This document shows, one piece after another, positions 45,546 through 57,108 of a DNA stretch of 64,000 nucleotides. The position numbers were made by a program, and so were the translations under genes. Source of the stretch: Dryas octopetala (Eukaryota; Streptophyta; Magnoliopsida; Rosales; Rosaceae); assembly GCA_963921425.1 (NCBI GenBank), contig OY992837.1, positions 16,527,896 to 16,591,895 of the forward strand. Direction: 5' to 3'. Below the pieces are notes generated by a model. That model saw nothing but the letters and a program-made list of their open reading frames with translations, was not told where the DNA came from and ran no database searches. Position 1 is the first letter of the stretch. Every line of letters begins with the position of its first letter.

Positions 45546-46521
45546 AAATTCTAACATGAAAACTAAAGACAATGCACCTAAAGCACCCCCAAAATTCATA
45601 TATATAACAAGCAATTAACAAAATTTGAAGTTGCATGTGAATGATATTCATAAAAAAATAAGTTTAACATAAAACACCTAAATGTTTAATTAACATAAAA
45701 AGGAAATTTGCATTAAATATATACCCTCTAAAGGAAGAAATTAGTGACTGTTAAACAGAAATAATTTGAAATTCATCTCTATCTTTGCTTTCATCTAGAA
45801 GATACCATCTTAAATCTAAGTTGTGACTGACAGTTTCACAACATAAATAAGAGACTACTTTAAGGTAGAAAGGCAGTCTATTCTTAAAGACAACTTCAGC
45901 CTAATTTTTTTTTTTATGTACCCTTCAAATAGGCGGAGGAACTAGAGCCGAGCGCTGGTAGAAGTGCTTGGTTGTTATAAAAAGTCATTGTCGAGTGCTT
46001 GGTACCATTAACCAACATCATAACCCAACCTTATATCCCGAAATTAAACAAAAACAAAATCATTAGAAGGACTACTATAATAAGAGAGTTTTTTTTAGAA
46101 ATCTGCAATTACATATGCATAAAGAGTCATGCATTTGGCTTCCAAATCACACACAAAGGATTCAAATAGAAAAACAGGAAAAAAAACAAAAATAAATCAA
46201 ACGGATTAATACAGAACACCTAAAAATAATAAAAAATTAACTGTGACTGTCACAATTTAGTTGTGACTGTTTGGTAGTCACAACTACATCTGAAATTGTG
46301 ACTATCCTATAGTCATAACTAAATCTAAAGTATGACTGATATTGAAAGAGATAAGTTTAGATTCCCAAAAGATAGACACCCTAATGTCCTAAACTCCAAC
46401 ATGAAAACTACAGAAAGTGCACATAAACCACCCCAAAAACTCATATAACAACCAATTAACAAAATTTGAAGTTGTGACTGAGAATCAGAAAAATAAGTTT
46501 AACTTAAAACACCTTGATGTT
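45546..46521. repeat. Dispersed 'agttgtgactgtcacaac' motif region
   Basis: Further copies of the palindromic motif occur at 45355-45535 and 46240-46340, and earlier near 38275-38330 and 43400-43650. Otherwise AT-rich with no gene recognised. Confidence 0.5.
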
Positions 46522-46530
46522 TAGTATAAA

Positions 46531-47040
46531 GGCTTATTCATACCATTACCCCCTATAAGATACACTTTTTTTCACTTTGCCCCCTAAAACTTAAATCCTC
46601 TCAGTTTGTCACCTGAACTTCAAATAGTTGTTGCAAAAAATCCTATACCGTCCACTCTGTCAATTTTTTCATTAAAAAAGCTGACGTTGCACCTATATGG
46701 CATAGGTGGAACCTTTTTCTAGTTATGTAACATCCATACAGACACTAAAACTTATAAAAAATATAATTATATGAGTAGGGAACGTTGCAAATTTTGAGCT
46801 TAGTGTCAATTTTTTATAATTTTTAGTGTCTGCATGGATGTTACATAACTAGAAAAGGGTCTCACCCATGCCATATAGGTGCCACGTCAGCTTTTTTATC
46901 GGAAAAATTGACAGAGTTGATGGCATAGGGTTTTTTGCAACAACTGTTTGAAGTTCAGGTAGCAAACTGAGAGAATTTAAGTTTCAGGGGGCAAAGTGAG
47001 AAAAAGTGTATCTTATAGGGGGCAATGATATGAATAAGCC
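46531..47040. mobile_element. Mutator-type MITE, 510 bp, with 9-bp target duplication
   Basis: Ends GGCTTATTC and GAATAAGCC, with inverted arms of over 200 bp that match closely (ccccctataagatacactttt in both). Flanking copies of TAGTATAAA (46522-46530 and 47041-47049) are perfect 9-bp duplications, the Mutator signature. It is non-coding and the arms form a long hairpin. Confidence 0.85.
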
Positions 47041-47377
47041 TAGTATAAAAACTAACATAAACAGAGGATTTGCATTAACAAATACATTAAATATATATAC
47101 TTTAAGAAGGAAATTTAATCTGTGACTATCAAGCAGAAACAACATGAAATTCATCTTATAAGCTATGTTCCAAACTAAGAGTTGTGTAGTTAATTCCATT
47201 TGTGTAGTATTATTAAATTTTCAAATTTAATAAACTAAGACTCACTAAATAGCCCTGCAAAAGTATACAATATATGTAGAAAGAAAACTAAGCTTTCTAT
47301 TATGTAACTTCAGAAGTATTCAATATACTTAAACCCAAGGGGACAAATTTAGCTTGGTGAACTGCAGGCACACATTT

Positions 47378-47582
47378 TGTTGAAGTGAGTCAATTGTGCA
47401 GATATTTTAGAGAGAGATTTGTGGGCAGATATTTTAGAGATTTGTAAGAGAGATTTATGGAATCGTGTAGCTTAATTTGTGTAGTTGACTTACCATACTT
47501 GTATATCTGTATTCCTATATAATTCTTCTAATTGAGAAGAATAAAAATATCAGAAAATCATCCCAAACCTTGAGTTTTATCA
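47378..47582 (+). repeat. 5' LTR of the outer Ty1-copia element, 205 bp
   Basis: It begins TGTTGAAGTG, ends TTTATCA and is followed at once by a Met-tRNA primer site. It contains a TATA-like ctatataattc near 47514. The 3' LTR lies beyond the right edge of the window, so boundaries rest on the TG..CA ends and the primer site. Confidence 0.6.
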
Positions 47583-47595
47583 TGGTATCAAAGCC
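47583..47595 (+). other. Primer-binding site of the outer copia element
   Basis: TGGTATCAAAGCC differs at one base from the canonical plant copia site complementary to initiator Met-tRNA. Confidence 0.7.
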
Positions 47596-48414
47596 GACTC
47601 TGGTATCCTCTTCTCTTTCTTAGGAACCAGAGGGTATTCATGTTTGTGGGTTCTTTTTTTTTCTGATCACTAAATTAATTTGGTTAGTGATTTACCCATA
47701 AAATCCAAAATCTACTGCTCTTTGTTTTCAAATTGATTACCACAGAGACAAAGTACCTGTTTTCTTCTTTTCGGTACCTATATCAGTATAGAGAGTGCGT
47801 CTCCTTCACGACCCGACCCAGCCCAGCATTTCCTTCACGACCCATTACACGACGACCACTGCTTGGACTGACCGCGATTGTCCGTGACTGACGGTGCGCC
47901 GTGACTGTCCTTGACTGACCGCGCGCCACCCAGCCGCCGCGAGGGGTGTCGCACTGCTCCTCTGCGACTCACTGTGCATCGCCCAGCCGCCACGAGGGGT
48001 GTCGCACTGCTCCTCTGTGACCCACTGCGCATCGCCAGTCACCGCGAGTGTGCCGACTCCTTCGCAACTCACTGCGCATCGCCCAGCCACCGCGAGTGTT
48101 CCCTGCTCCTGCGTCGCACTGCCCTCCGCGAGTGTGCCCTTCGCGACTCACTGCACACCACCCAGCCGCCGCAAGCGCATCTCACTGCTCGTCCACCTAC
48201 TCGAGTGTGTCGCCCAGCCCAACACCACCACGATCTCTCTGCTGGTTCATCTCTCTGCCCCTGCGATTTTGCCATAGCCTAGCACCCATGACTGACTTCT
48301 CTGCCGCAACCCACTCTGTTGGTTGGTTGTCTATTTTTTCAGTTTTTGTGTGCTGTTTATTCCTTTTTTTTTTTTTCCTCTGTTTATATGGCAGAAGAGA
48401 GAAGTGAATAGAAC
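47596..48414 (+). repeat. Untranslated leader with GC-rich tandem repeats
   Basis: Between primer site and gag ATG. At 47880-48260 there are about six imperfect 50-70-bp units built on 'cgactcactg(c/t)gcatcgcccagcc' and 'gccgcgaggggtgtcgcactgctcc'. Composition is strikingly GC-rich for this window. Frames in it are not protein-like. Confidence 0.65.
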
Positions 48415-51400
48415 ATGATGGGTGACTCTAAATCAAATGGATCTGACACAAAAGGTGGTCTGTCACGCCCCGAAACCCAGGTACGTAACAGAGGCACCTA
48501 TCTTGAGGATACCTGAGACTACAACAACCAATCCCCCGGTGTTATAATCCCAAATATCCACAAAATAGGTTAAGCCTTTTGGTTTAGTAAAAATGGGTTG
48601 GATCAGAGTGCTTGAGTTTGCAGCGGAAAATTTATTCAGAAATAATTAATTTATAATTAAACCAACCCTCGGAGCTACTATTGTTTAGAGTAACTTTAAA
48701 GAAACTGTTTATATAAACTCGATAATTCAAAAGTAGACAACCCAAGGACTCAGTGTATATACAGGATATGACCAAGGGTATATAAAGAAAGTAAAAGGTC
48801 ACCAAAGACCTGCCCAAGGAAATATACTGACTAAACAGGAACACATGAGTTGACAAGCTCGAGACCGCACCACCACCCCCTTAATCGAGGCCGTCAAAGT
48901 CCACACGCGCAGCACCTAAGAGGGAGAAAAACAACAATGTAGGGGTGAGCATCACATACGTTCATTGCTCCCCCTCAGAGAACTCCCTGCTAGGTTTGAA
49001 AAATAGTTTGAGATAATTTAAAATCAAATGCACAACACAAACCAGTTGTCAAGCTTTGTAAAACGAGTAGCATGCTCATACAATTTTCAAAATACAGTTT
49101 CCGGGCCCAAGTTCATAATCATACCTGTTGACCAGCCGTTAGGGCTAACTACCCTCTCACAAAAACATAACAAAGTCCTGCAGTCATTTGACTGGGACAG
49201 GCTAGCGAAAGTGGCCATTTCATGGTTATACCGCCTAGACTGGCCTCCCAAGAAGGACAATCGACCAGTTCGTCCGTACAACCCCTCATGAGGTTTTGGG
49301 GATCGAAACCCAGGGTCTACCGTAAGGGACCTTTCACTCTCAAGTCAAACACAACAACAATCTCACGAGAATATGCATAACAGTCATCATTCCCATCATC
49401 ATAAAACCAAGCAGATGTGCCAATCAAAAACATACATCTTTATCACACAGTATTTATTATATAATACATGCAAGAAATCCACTAGTCAGAGTGTGTTGTC
49501 CCCCTACCTAGCGTCCAAAGCTTTTGCCTGTTTTCGAGTACAAATCACAATTTGCCACGTCGCAACGATCTCTTTTAGGTAACTGGAGTTCCTAGTTTGA
49601 CAACAACTGGTGTTAAAAACGGTCTTCACGTAAATCGATGACCTTGTCTATTAAGACCAGGTATAATTCAGAGGTTTGGCACTAGCATACCTGCTAGGCT
49701 TCTCTGAATTCTTAATCCGATATGACCTTGCACCCCGAGGCAAACAGTCATGTCAGACCGTGTGGTTTCTATATCTATTTTAATTTATTGTCGAGGAGGT
49801 TGATCAGATATGAACCTACAACGTGACCAGGTCAGTGCATGGGGAAACTGAGGGAGCTCTGGCTCAGTACCCAACGCCTGTATGCTCATGGACTGACCTT
49901 AGTCATCACGTTATTTGGTTACCACTGATATGGCCTCAATATTTATTAAGTTCATTTGATAACAACAGTTAAACAGTGTTCCGTCTATAACCACAACTTA
50001 AATAACTGCAGATTAAATAAGCTGGGTTGAGGGTATACCTGTTGAAGACTTTCCACGGGCAGAGTCTCGGTACTACTAGACTTGCTAAGTAACAAGATTA
50101 AAAGAGCCTAATGAATAAGAGATTTATCAAAATTTTAGCAGAAGTTCGACAGGGATCAAGAAATTACCTATGGAGCTCAGAAATGATTTTTTTAAAAATT
50201 CACCAAAACATAGCCTTCAACTACTAGAATTGAAGAGCTCGTCGCCACGATCGCGTAGGCGAAATCGGATCGTCGATCGGAGCTCCAGAACTCAAGATAA
50301 ACTCAAAACAAAATTGAAGAAGAGAGAAAAGAAGAGAGAGGAGAGAGAATCTCTCTCTTGGGAAGCGTGCGGCTGAATTGGTGAGGGATCAGTTGGGATG
50401 TGCGGCACTATTTATAGGGAAAGAGAGTGAGTCAACTCGGTTGACTCATCCGAGTTGACCGGGTTGACTCAAGTCAACCGTCACAAAATGGGCCAATGAG
50501 GAAGTGACACGTGGCATGTGCACTAACACTTGGCTGCACATGCAGCCATCAGATCTTGCTGCCATGCAGCGATGGATGCTCCAGATCGTGCCACGTGGCG
50601 CGATCTGGTGATTTCCTATTTTATTTTCTTTTTCCTATATTTCCCAACTTCAAAAATTAATTAAAAATAGCTCGGGACTCAGAAAAATACCCCGAAAAAT
50701 ACTACGGACTCGTATCGACTAGTACTAATTAACTATGAGGTCAAATTACCAATTTGCCCTTTAGAAAAATTTCGAAAATTTCAAGCTCCACAAACTAAGA
50801 AAATTTAGGAAATTCATAAAATAATCTCCCGGACTCGGAATAATACGAGACTTGCACCGTTGGGTTCGTGAGTAAAAGTACTACCTTTTAAAGTTCTAAC
50901 TTGGGTCAAAACCCTAGTCAAAATTGGTCAAACAATTTAAAGCTCAAGGTGAAAAAAAATTAGATTTTCTAACAAATAAATTCTATAAAAATTTTTTTGA
51001 AAAAAGGAAAAATCACAAAATAAATTTGAAAATTTCCGGGTCTCACATGGTCCCAGTCGATTCCCATCTTTGCCACCGCTGTCCTCACATGAAATCAATT
51101 CTGCTATTGCACCAGAGAAATTAGATGGCACCAATTATGTTGATTGGGCCATTAATGCGCAGATCAACATTACTGGAAGAAGAAGATGGGGCCTTATCAG
51201 TGGGTCACGATCTGCACCCGCTACCGATTCCGCTGAGTATGAAACTTGGAATGAGGAAAATTGTATGGTAAAAGCCTGGATGTTGAATTCCATGACTCGA
51301 GATGTGAGAACCATGTTTCAACGGATCATAACTGCCAAAGACATTTGGGAGGCTCTCCAGCAACAATACTTTGTTAATCAAGATTTCAACAAAGCTTATC

Positions 51401-51725
51401 AGCTCCAGTGCCAGGTAATTACCACTAAACAAAATGGTGGCACTGTTATGGCTTATTTTGGGAAATTGCAAAAAATTTGGCAGGAACTTAATGCACTTCG
51501 CCCTTGTGCATTGACAAATGCGGATGATATCCGTACAAGAGCTGCTGAAATCAAATGTTGATCGCATTTATATCTTCCTAGCCGGTCTCGATTCACATCT
51601 GGATGCAGTTCGTAGCCGGATTTTAGCATCCTCAACTCTTCCCAGTTTAAGGGAGGCTTATGCTGCTGTGTGTGCTGAAGCCAATAGACAGAAGGCTATG
51701 ATGGGTAGTCCAGTGACCGAGAAAT
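48415..51725 (+). pseudogene. gag of the outer copia element, interrupted
   Basis: The frame opens at ATG 48415, runs 15 codons and is split by a solo LTR (48461-51047). It resumes in the same phase at 51053 with the gag signature KLDGTNYVDWAINAQINITG and WMLNSMTRDVRTMFQRI. A frameshift lies around 51530-51560, after which NVDRIYIFLAGLDSHLDAVR continues in another frame up to a TGA at 51725. The capsid-like protein is therefore dead. Confidence 0.8.
48461..51047 (-). mobile_element. Solo LTR, 2587 bp, inserted in gag
   Basis: Perfect 5-bp duplications TGGTC flank it (48456-48460, 51048-51052). On the minus strand it starts TGTGAGACCCGGAAATTTTC and ends TTTCGGGGCGTGACA. A TATA box (cctataaatag) lies on the minus strand near 50412. 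There is no internal domain. Length and sequence suggest a Ty3-gypsy family. It is related to the LTR at 9786 and the fragment at 4340-5170. Confidence 0.88.
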
Positions 51726-51727
51726 GA

Positions 51728-53980
51728 GCCTTTGCTGCCAAAAGAACTGGTGGAAAATTTGATTCTAAGAAGTCTGGCAGGAAGTGCACCTACTACAATG
51801 GTACTAACCATGTTGAGGATACCTGTTTCAAGAAACATGGGTACCCTGAGTGGTGGGACAAGAAGAAGGCAAAGAAAACCGGTCAGACCTTTGAGTCTTC
51901 TACGCAAGCTTCCAAAAGCAACTTAGTCACTACTTCCGGATTCGTTGCCAAGTCAAGTATGTCTGGTTCTGCTCTTTGTTTTCTGTCTTTTGCTGGACAT
52001 AGTACATGGATAATTGATACAGGTGCAACTGACCATATGACTTGTGATCGTTCTATGTTTTGTCATTTTACCTCTAGTTGTCCTAAATCCATTATTACTA
52101 ATGTCAATGGTATGTCTTCTCCGGTTGTTGGAGTCGGCACTGTATCTTTGACAAAATCTTTATCTATATCTGGCGTTTTATTTGTTCCATCACTAGATTG
52201 TAATCTTATTTCTGTTAGTCAACTGACCAAATCTTATAATTGTGTTGCCACTTTCTTTCTCACTCACTGTGTTTTTCAGAACATTCATACCAAGGAGAAG
52301 ATTGGCAGTGGTAACCGGAGAGGAGGTTTGTACTATCTAGACAATGGATTTGCTAAGCCTGGTGGTCAGGCACTAGTTCATGTCATGGGTGACAACATCT
52401 TGCGAAAGAAGAGAGAGATTTGGTTGTGGCATCGGCGACTAGGTCATCCCTCATTTAGTTATTTGAAACGACTGTTTCCATCCTTGTTTACTAGATTGAG
52501 TCTTTCTGATCTTGTTTGTGACACTTGTGTGATGGCCAAAAACCATCGTACTGTTTTTTCTACAAATGATAATAAAGTTGCCGCCTCTTTTGCCTTAGTT
52601 CATTCCGATGTGTGGGGTCCTACCCCTCTTTCTACAAGTAATGAGATGAAGTGGTTCGTTTCTTTTATTGATGACTGTACCAGGATGACTTGGGTTTATT
52701 TTTTAAAGTATAAGAGTGATGTTTGTGCTATTTTTCGCCAGTTCCATTAGATGGTACTCACACAATTTGGTGTTTCTATCAAAGTTCTTCGTTCCGATAA
52801 TGGGGGTGAGTATGTCAATAAAGAGATGACTAACTTTCTGCATTTTGTCGGTACTCTTCACCAAACTTCTTGCCCTCATTCTCCCCAACAGAACGGAGTT
52901 GCTGAGCGTAAAAACCGACATCTCTTGGAAGTTACTCGATCATTGTTACTTGGCGGTCATGTTCCGTCCTACTTATGGGCAGAGGCATTGAGCTCTGCTG
53001 TGTATCTCATTAATCGTACACCCTCCAATATTTTGCATTTTCTCTGGCCTTTGGATGTGCTATCCGACCACTGCACGCTTTCTTCCATTGTTCATTTGGA
53101 ACCTCGTGTGTTTGGATGCGTTGTGTATGTTCATTTACATGCTCACCAACGTACCAAGCTTGATTCACGTGCTTTGAAGTGTGTCTTTGTGGGGTAAGGT
53201 TCTTCTTAGAAAGGTTACCATTGTTATTATCCGTCTTCAGTCCATGGATCACATTTCACGAACACATACTTTTCTACTCCAAAGCTATCCCCGATTCTTC
53301 TCTTCAGGGGGAGACTAAGGAAGAAGTTCAGAATTGTGATGATATGAATTTGTTTGCATATGATAGTCTTGAGAACTCCATGGAAGAAGTCGATACATCA
53401 TCTGATACTTTGTCCACTGAGTGCTCCACTGATACATGTGAAAATCAAGTCTATGATAGTACATTGTTTCCTACTCCTTCACCAGAACCACTGATCCAAT
53501 CTTCTCCGGATAATCCCTTAGAGGTATCATCTAATTCTATTCTTCCTACCCGTGCTGATTCTAATATTAATGATTTAGGTAATGATATTGGTCTTGAATG
53601 TGAAACACCTAGATATCATCTTCCACCACGGTCTAATCGTGGCCAACCACCAACTAAATATGAGCCTGATCCCAAAGCCAAAGTTAAGTATTCCATAAAT
53701 AGTCATGTATCGTCTCACAGGTTGTCCAAGTCATATGCATCTTTTGTATTACAATTATCCTCTGTGTCTATTCCTAGTAAATTGCATGAAGCTTTGGCAG
53801 ATTCCAAGTGGACCAAAGCTATGGCAGAGGAGATGGCAGCTTTACAAAAGAATGCTACTTGGGAACTTGTACCCTTACCAAAGGGAAAGAAGACCGTGGG
53901 ATGCAAATGGGTATTTACAATCAAGTACAGAGCAGATGGGACTATTGAGAGGTTTAAAGCTCGGCTAGTTGCAAAGGGGT
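51728..53980 (+). pseudogene. pol of the outer copia element, broken and truncated by insertion
   Basis: In order: a defective zinc knuckle near 51787 (Cys-Thr-Tyr-Tyr where the second Cys is expected). Protease WIIDTGATDHMTC (about 52009). Integrase H-x4-H and C-x2-C (HRRLGHPSFS, CDTCVMAKNH), then Asp, Asp and Glu of the core (HSDVWGP, RSDNGGEY, NGVAERKNR). Then the reverse-transcriptase start ending ERFKARLVAKG. Stops at 52748 (TAG), 53195 (TAA) and 53207 (TAG) and a frameshift near 53260-53290 disable it. The inner Sirevirus-like element splits it after 53980, and the frame resumes at 63892. Confidence 0.88.
53976..53980. repeat. Left target-site duplication GGGGT
   Basis: GGGGT here and at 63887-63891 flank the inner element exactly, the 5-bp duplication expected for copia integrase. 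Confidence 0.92.
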
Positions 53981-55632
53981 TGAAAGTTTAGTTTAGGTGA
54001 TCTATTCACTTAATTAACTTGATTAATTTTACTTTCAGTGATCGGACCCCAATTTTTGGTTTATGTGATTACTCACGAACTAGTCAACCAAACACAACTC
54101 AGACAGTCCAGTAACAAAATGTGAAACTCTACATTGACTTCTAAAAATAAAAAATCACTTCAGTAAAACAACACAAATCAAACACACCAAGGATCAAGTG
54201 ACATCCTATACACTCAGAGGATCCATCACAATAGGCATCCCAGTGTTATCCACAACTACAGTGGTGTGTGATTTTCTAAACAATTATATAAGGCATATAT
54301 CAATTTTAATCAAATAGCTCCAGTACAGATTTGTGTTTAAAAGATGAGTGAGTCAGTAATCATAACAACACAAATATGGAAGACAGAAACACACAAGATG
54401 TTCACCCAGAAAAACCACAAAGGGTAAAAACTGGGGGTCTATCCAGCTGACCAGGCAATCCACTAAATCAGAAGTTCAATACAAAGGAGGGCACTCAGCA
54501 CACAAGCTCAATCACTAAGTCCTAGACTAAGTGGCAGCTAGCTTACCCATTTTGTGCAACTTCCATACGCAAGGCAGATGGTCATTCATGAAGAAGGCAG
54601 CTCCACTCCAAGCTCATCAACCCATGGCACCAATCCGCACCAAGCTCAGTGGTTTCATCAATGCATGAACATGATATGCAAATGTAGGATTCACAAACAA
54701 AGATCAATCTTCTCAAGCTATCGGCATGAAAAGATCAATATTGAATCCTTCAACTTAAATCTAAAATGAATGTGTTTGAAGTATGTATGAAGACATTTAA
54801 GCACTCAAACCCATATAGAATTTCAGATTTAACAAAAACAATTTCAGAAAATTTCTATATGATTTTTCAAGATTTAAAAACCATTTTCTGAAAATTATGA
54901 AGATGAGCACTTCACATGGAAAAATACCCAGGCGTGAGAAACCAAGAATCACGCTCTAAAATTGCTCATCAACGCACACAGAGATCTGAACCAAAACAGC
55001 CCATATACCCGTACACACTCACGCAAGAGGCATGTTCGCCCATGCCACGTGGAAGCCCATCAATGGCTGTCCACAAAAGACGGATTATGGGCATATTCCC
55101 TTTGTCCTAGAGGGGTATCCTAGTATTTACTAAGGATAGAAATAAGCAGCTGTCAAAAGGAATTTTGCATTTAAAAATCAGAATGTAGAAGATGATGAAT
55201 AGTGTGTGTGCGTGAATGGGAAAGAGGAAATCAGATCTGAATGCTACAGTGGAGAAAACAAGTCTTGTGCAATGCACATGCATGTCTAATACTAAATAGA
55301 ATATGGGCTTTCAAAGAATTGGGCTTAAAAAGCAAAACCCGAAATGACCCACTGTAGCAACTGTAATTTAAGTAACAGTCAGTAACAGTCACTGTACGTG
55401 AAAAACAGTGTTCATTATGATCAGTGAATGACTAGTCAAATAGACAAAAATCTGTTAATTTCATGAAATGAATGAAGTGCAGTATACCTTGTGACTTGTT
55501 CATTCTTGACTTCTTCAAAGCAGCAGACCTTGTCCTAAATCTAGCCTAGAGCTTGTGAGTGAATAAATACAAATTAATACAGTTGTTTTGACAAGGAAAA
55601 TAGCCAACATTAACAAATCCTAGAAACTAACA
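53981..55632 (-). repeat. 3' LTR of the inner element, 1652 bp
   Basis: On the minus strand it starts TGTTAGTTTCTAGG and ends AACTTTCA. Differences from the other LTR: T versus C near 54130, A versus C near 54150, and C versus A near 54465. It contains ccacgtgg (about 55048), a G-box that could respond to stress or light factors. Confidence 0.92.
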
Positions 55633-55994
55633 ATCTCCCCCTTTGGCTTTCCTTGACAAAACAATAACCCAATCACCTCACAAGACTCTCAACACACCGC
55701 CCAACACTTGTTATAATGTACCTGCAAGAAGAAATACTTGCACAACACAAAGTATGATAGTATGCAGTTTAAACGCAGCAAGCAATGGAGATTAAAACAA
55801 CCAATACATTCTCCCCCTTTTTGTCATGGAAAGACAAAAGGTCATACATAAAGAAAATTCAGTTCAGAAGCACAGAAAAATGGAGAGATATGCAAGAAAA
55901 ATACATGCCGAAAGAGAAACATTTCATACAAGTCTAATTCCCCCTAAATTCTAACTCCCCCTAAAACTAACTCCCCTAAAGACAAACTCCCCCT
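55633..55994 (-). other. Multiple polypurine tracts (PPT)
   Basis: The PPT proper, AAAGGGGGAGAT on the minus strand (55633-55644), abuts the 3' LTR. Further A-GGGG(G)-A tracts lie at about 55811, 55939, 55955, 55971 and 55987. Repetition of the PPT motif upstream of the 3' LTR is characteristic of Sireviruses; the PPT primes plus-strand synthesis. Confidence 0.8.
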
Positions 55995-57108
55995 AAATGC
56001 AACATCTCGATACCGGGCTTGCAGAATATAGACATGTAATATGAGGGACAGCTAGAGAAGAACCTAGGTATGCAGAAAAGTCTGAAATGCCCTTTAATGA
56101 ACAGTAATCCAAGGTGCAGAATGGCCCTGAGAAATGGACTGTATTTGACGATTGTCAGACTAGTCAAAATGAACAAAGTGCGTACTGGAGCATAAGCAGA
56201 AAAAAAATTAGAGGAATCCTTAGAGAATTGGAAGCAATGACACACAAAGAAAATCTATGAGTTAGATGTGCTTCAGGGAATTTATTTTTGACAAAGCAAA
56301 AGTGACATAAACAACAAACACAATTGAAAAGAATTATCCACCAATGTCAATACTCTCATAGATATGGAAAAAGAAGATTGCAAACTTTGTGCAAGACAAT
56401 AAGCATATTTGGGATATAGGGAGGTCAATGCTAACATTCAAGACTTGTTCAAGATGGTAAAACAATGTCAATGACAATCAAAGAGGTTAAATAAGTTTCA
56501 TCCACAACAAGAGATTAGAATTCAACCACTCAATAGAATTTCTAATTTGGGAACAATTCTTGAAAACAAAGTTTTTCAACTCATGACAATGGCTTTTCAA
56601 AAATTATTTTCATTTGTTTTGTTTAAGCACATCCCAAGTTAAGTGCAATGATTTGGTCCAATTTTGCGACTCTTTACCCTAGAACACCATAAAAACACCT
56701 TATGTCTCCCTAGGGCCGTGACTTCTTTGGTCACACTTCCTTTTTTTGTTATTTTTGTATGGTGCACATTTGTTCAAATGAGGAAAGTTTAGCTGAAAAT
56801 GGTTCACAAATGAGGAATTATATTGAAAGGCTAAATTGCATCCTCAAACAAATTGACATTGAAAAGCATTTAACAAGTTTGATTGATTATGACAAAGTGT
56901 TAAAAGAAGATCTCAAGGCTAACATTTGACAAGAGGGAGGGATTATGCTTATTGACATGACTCATGGTATGCAAGAACCTTTTTGAATATCAAAGAGAGT
57001 GTGACAAATAATGTTAAGACCTTTCAAGGTGGTTATTTTCTTTAAAAGAAAAACTACTTAACCAAATAAAAGAAACTTAAACAATGAAGCACATTTAACT
57101 ACAAAGAC
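55995..57108 (-). other. Non-coding 3' region of the inner element
   Basis: About 1.1 kb between the pol stop and the PPT cluster. Some Sireviruses carry an env-like frame here, but no frame longer than about 90 codons and no signal or membrane segments resembling one were seen. Confidence 0.6.

Noticed and set aside
47835..48407. Overlapping Ser/Thr/Pro/His-rich frames on both strands
   Set aside because: They arise from GC-rich tandem repeats in an element leader and have stop-poor composition rather than protein character.
48461..51047. Possible complete retrotransposon inside gag
   Set aside because: There are TG..CA ends and a 5-bp duplication but no primer site, polypurine tract or coding domain inside. 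It is a solo LTR.
54554..55110. Two short frames repeated identically near 62808-63364
   Set aside because: They are chance frames in the two LTR copies of one element.
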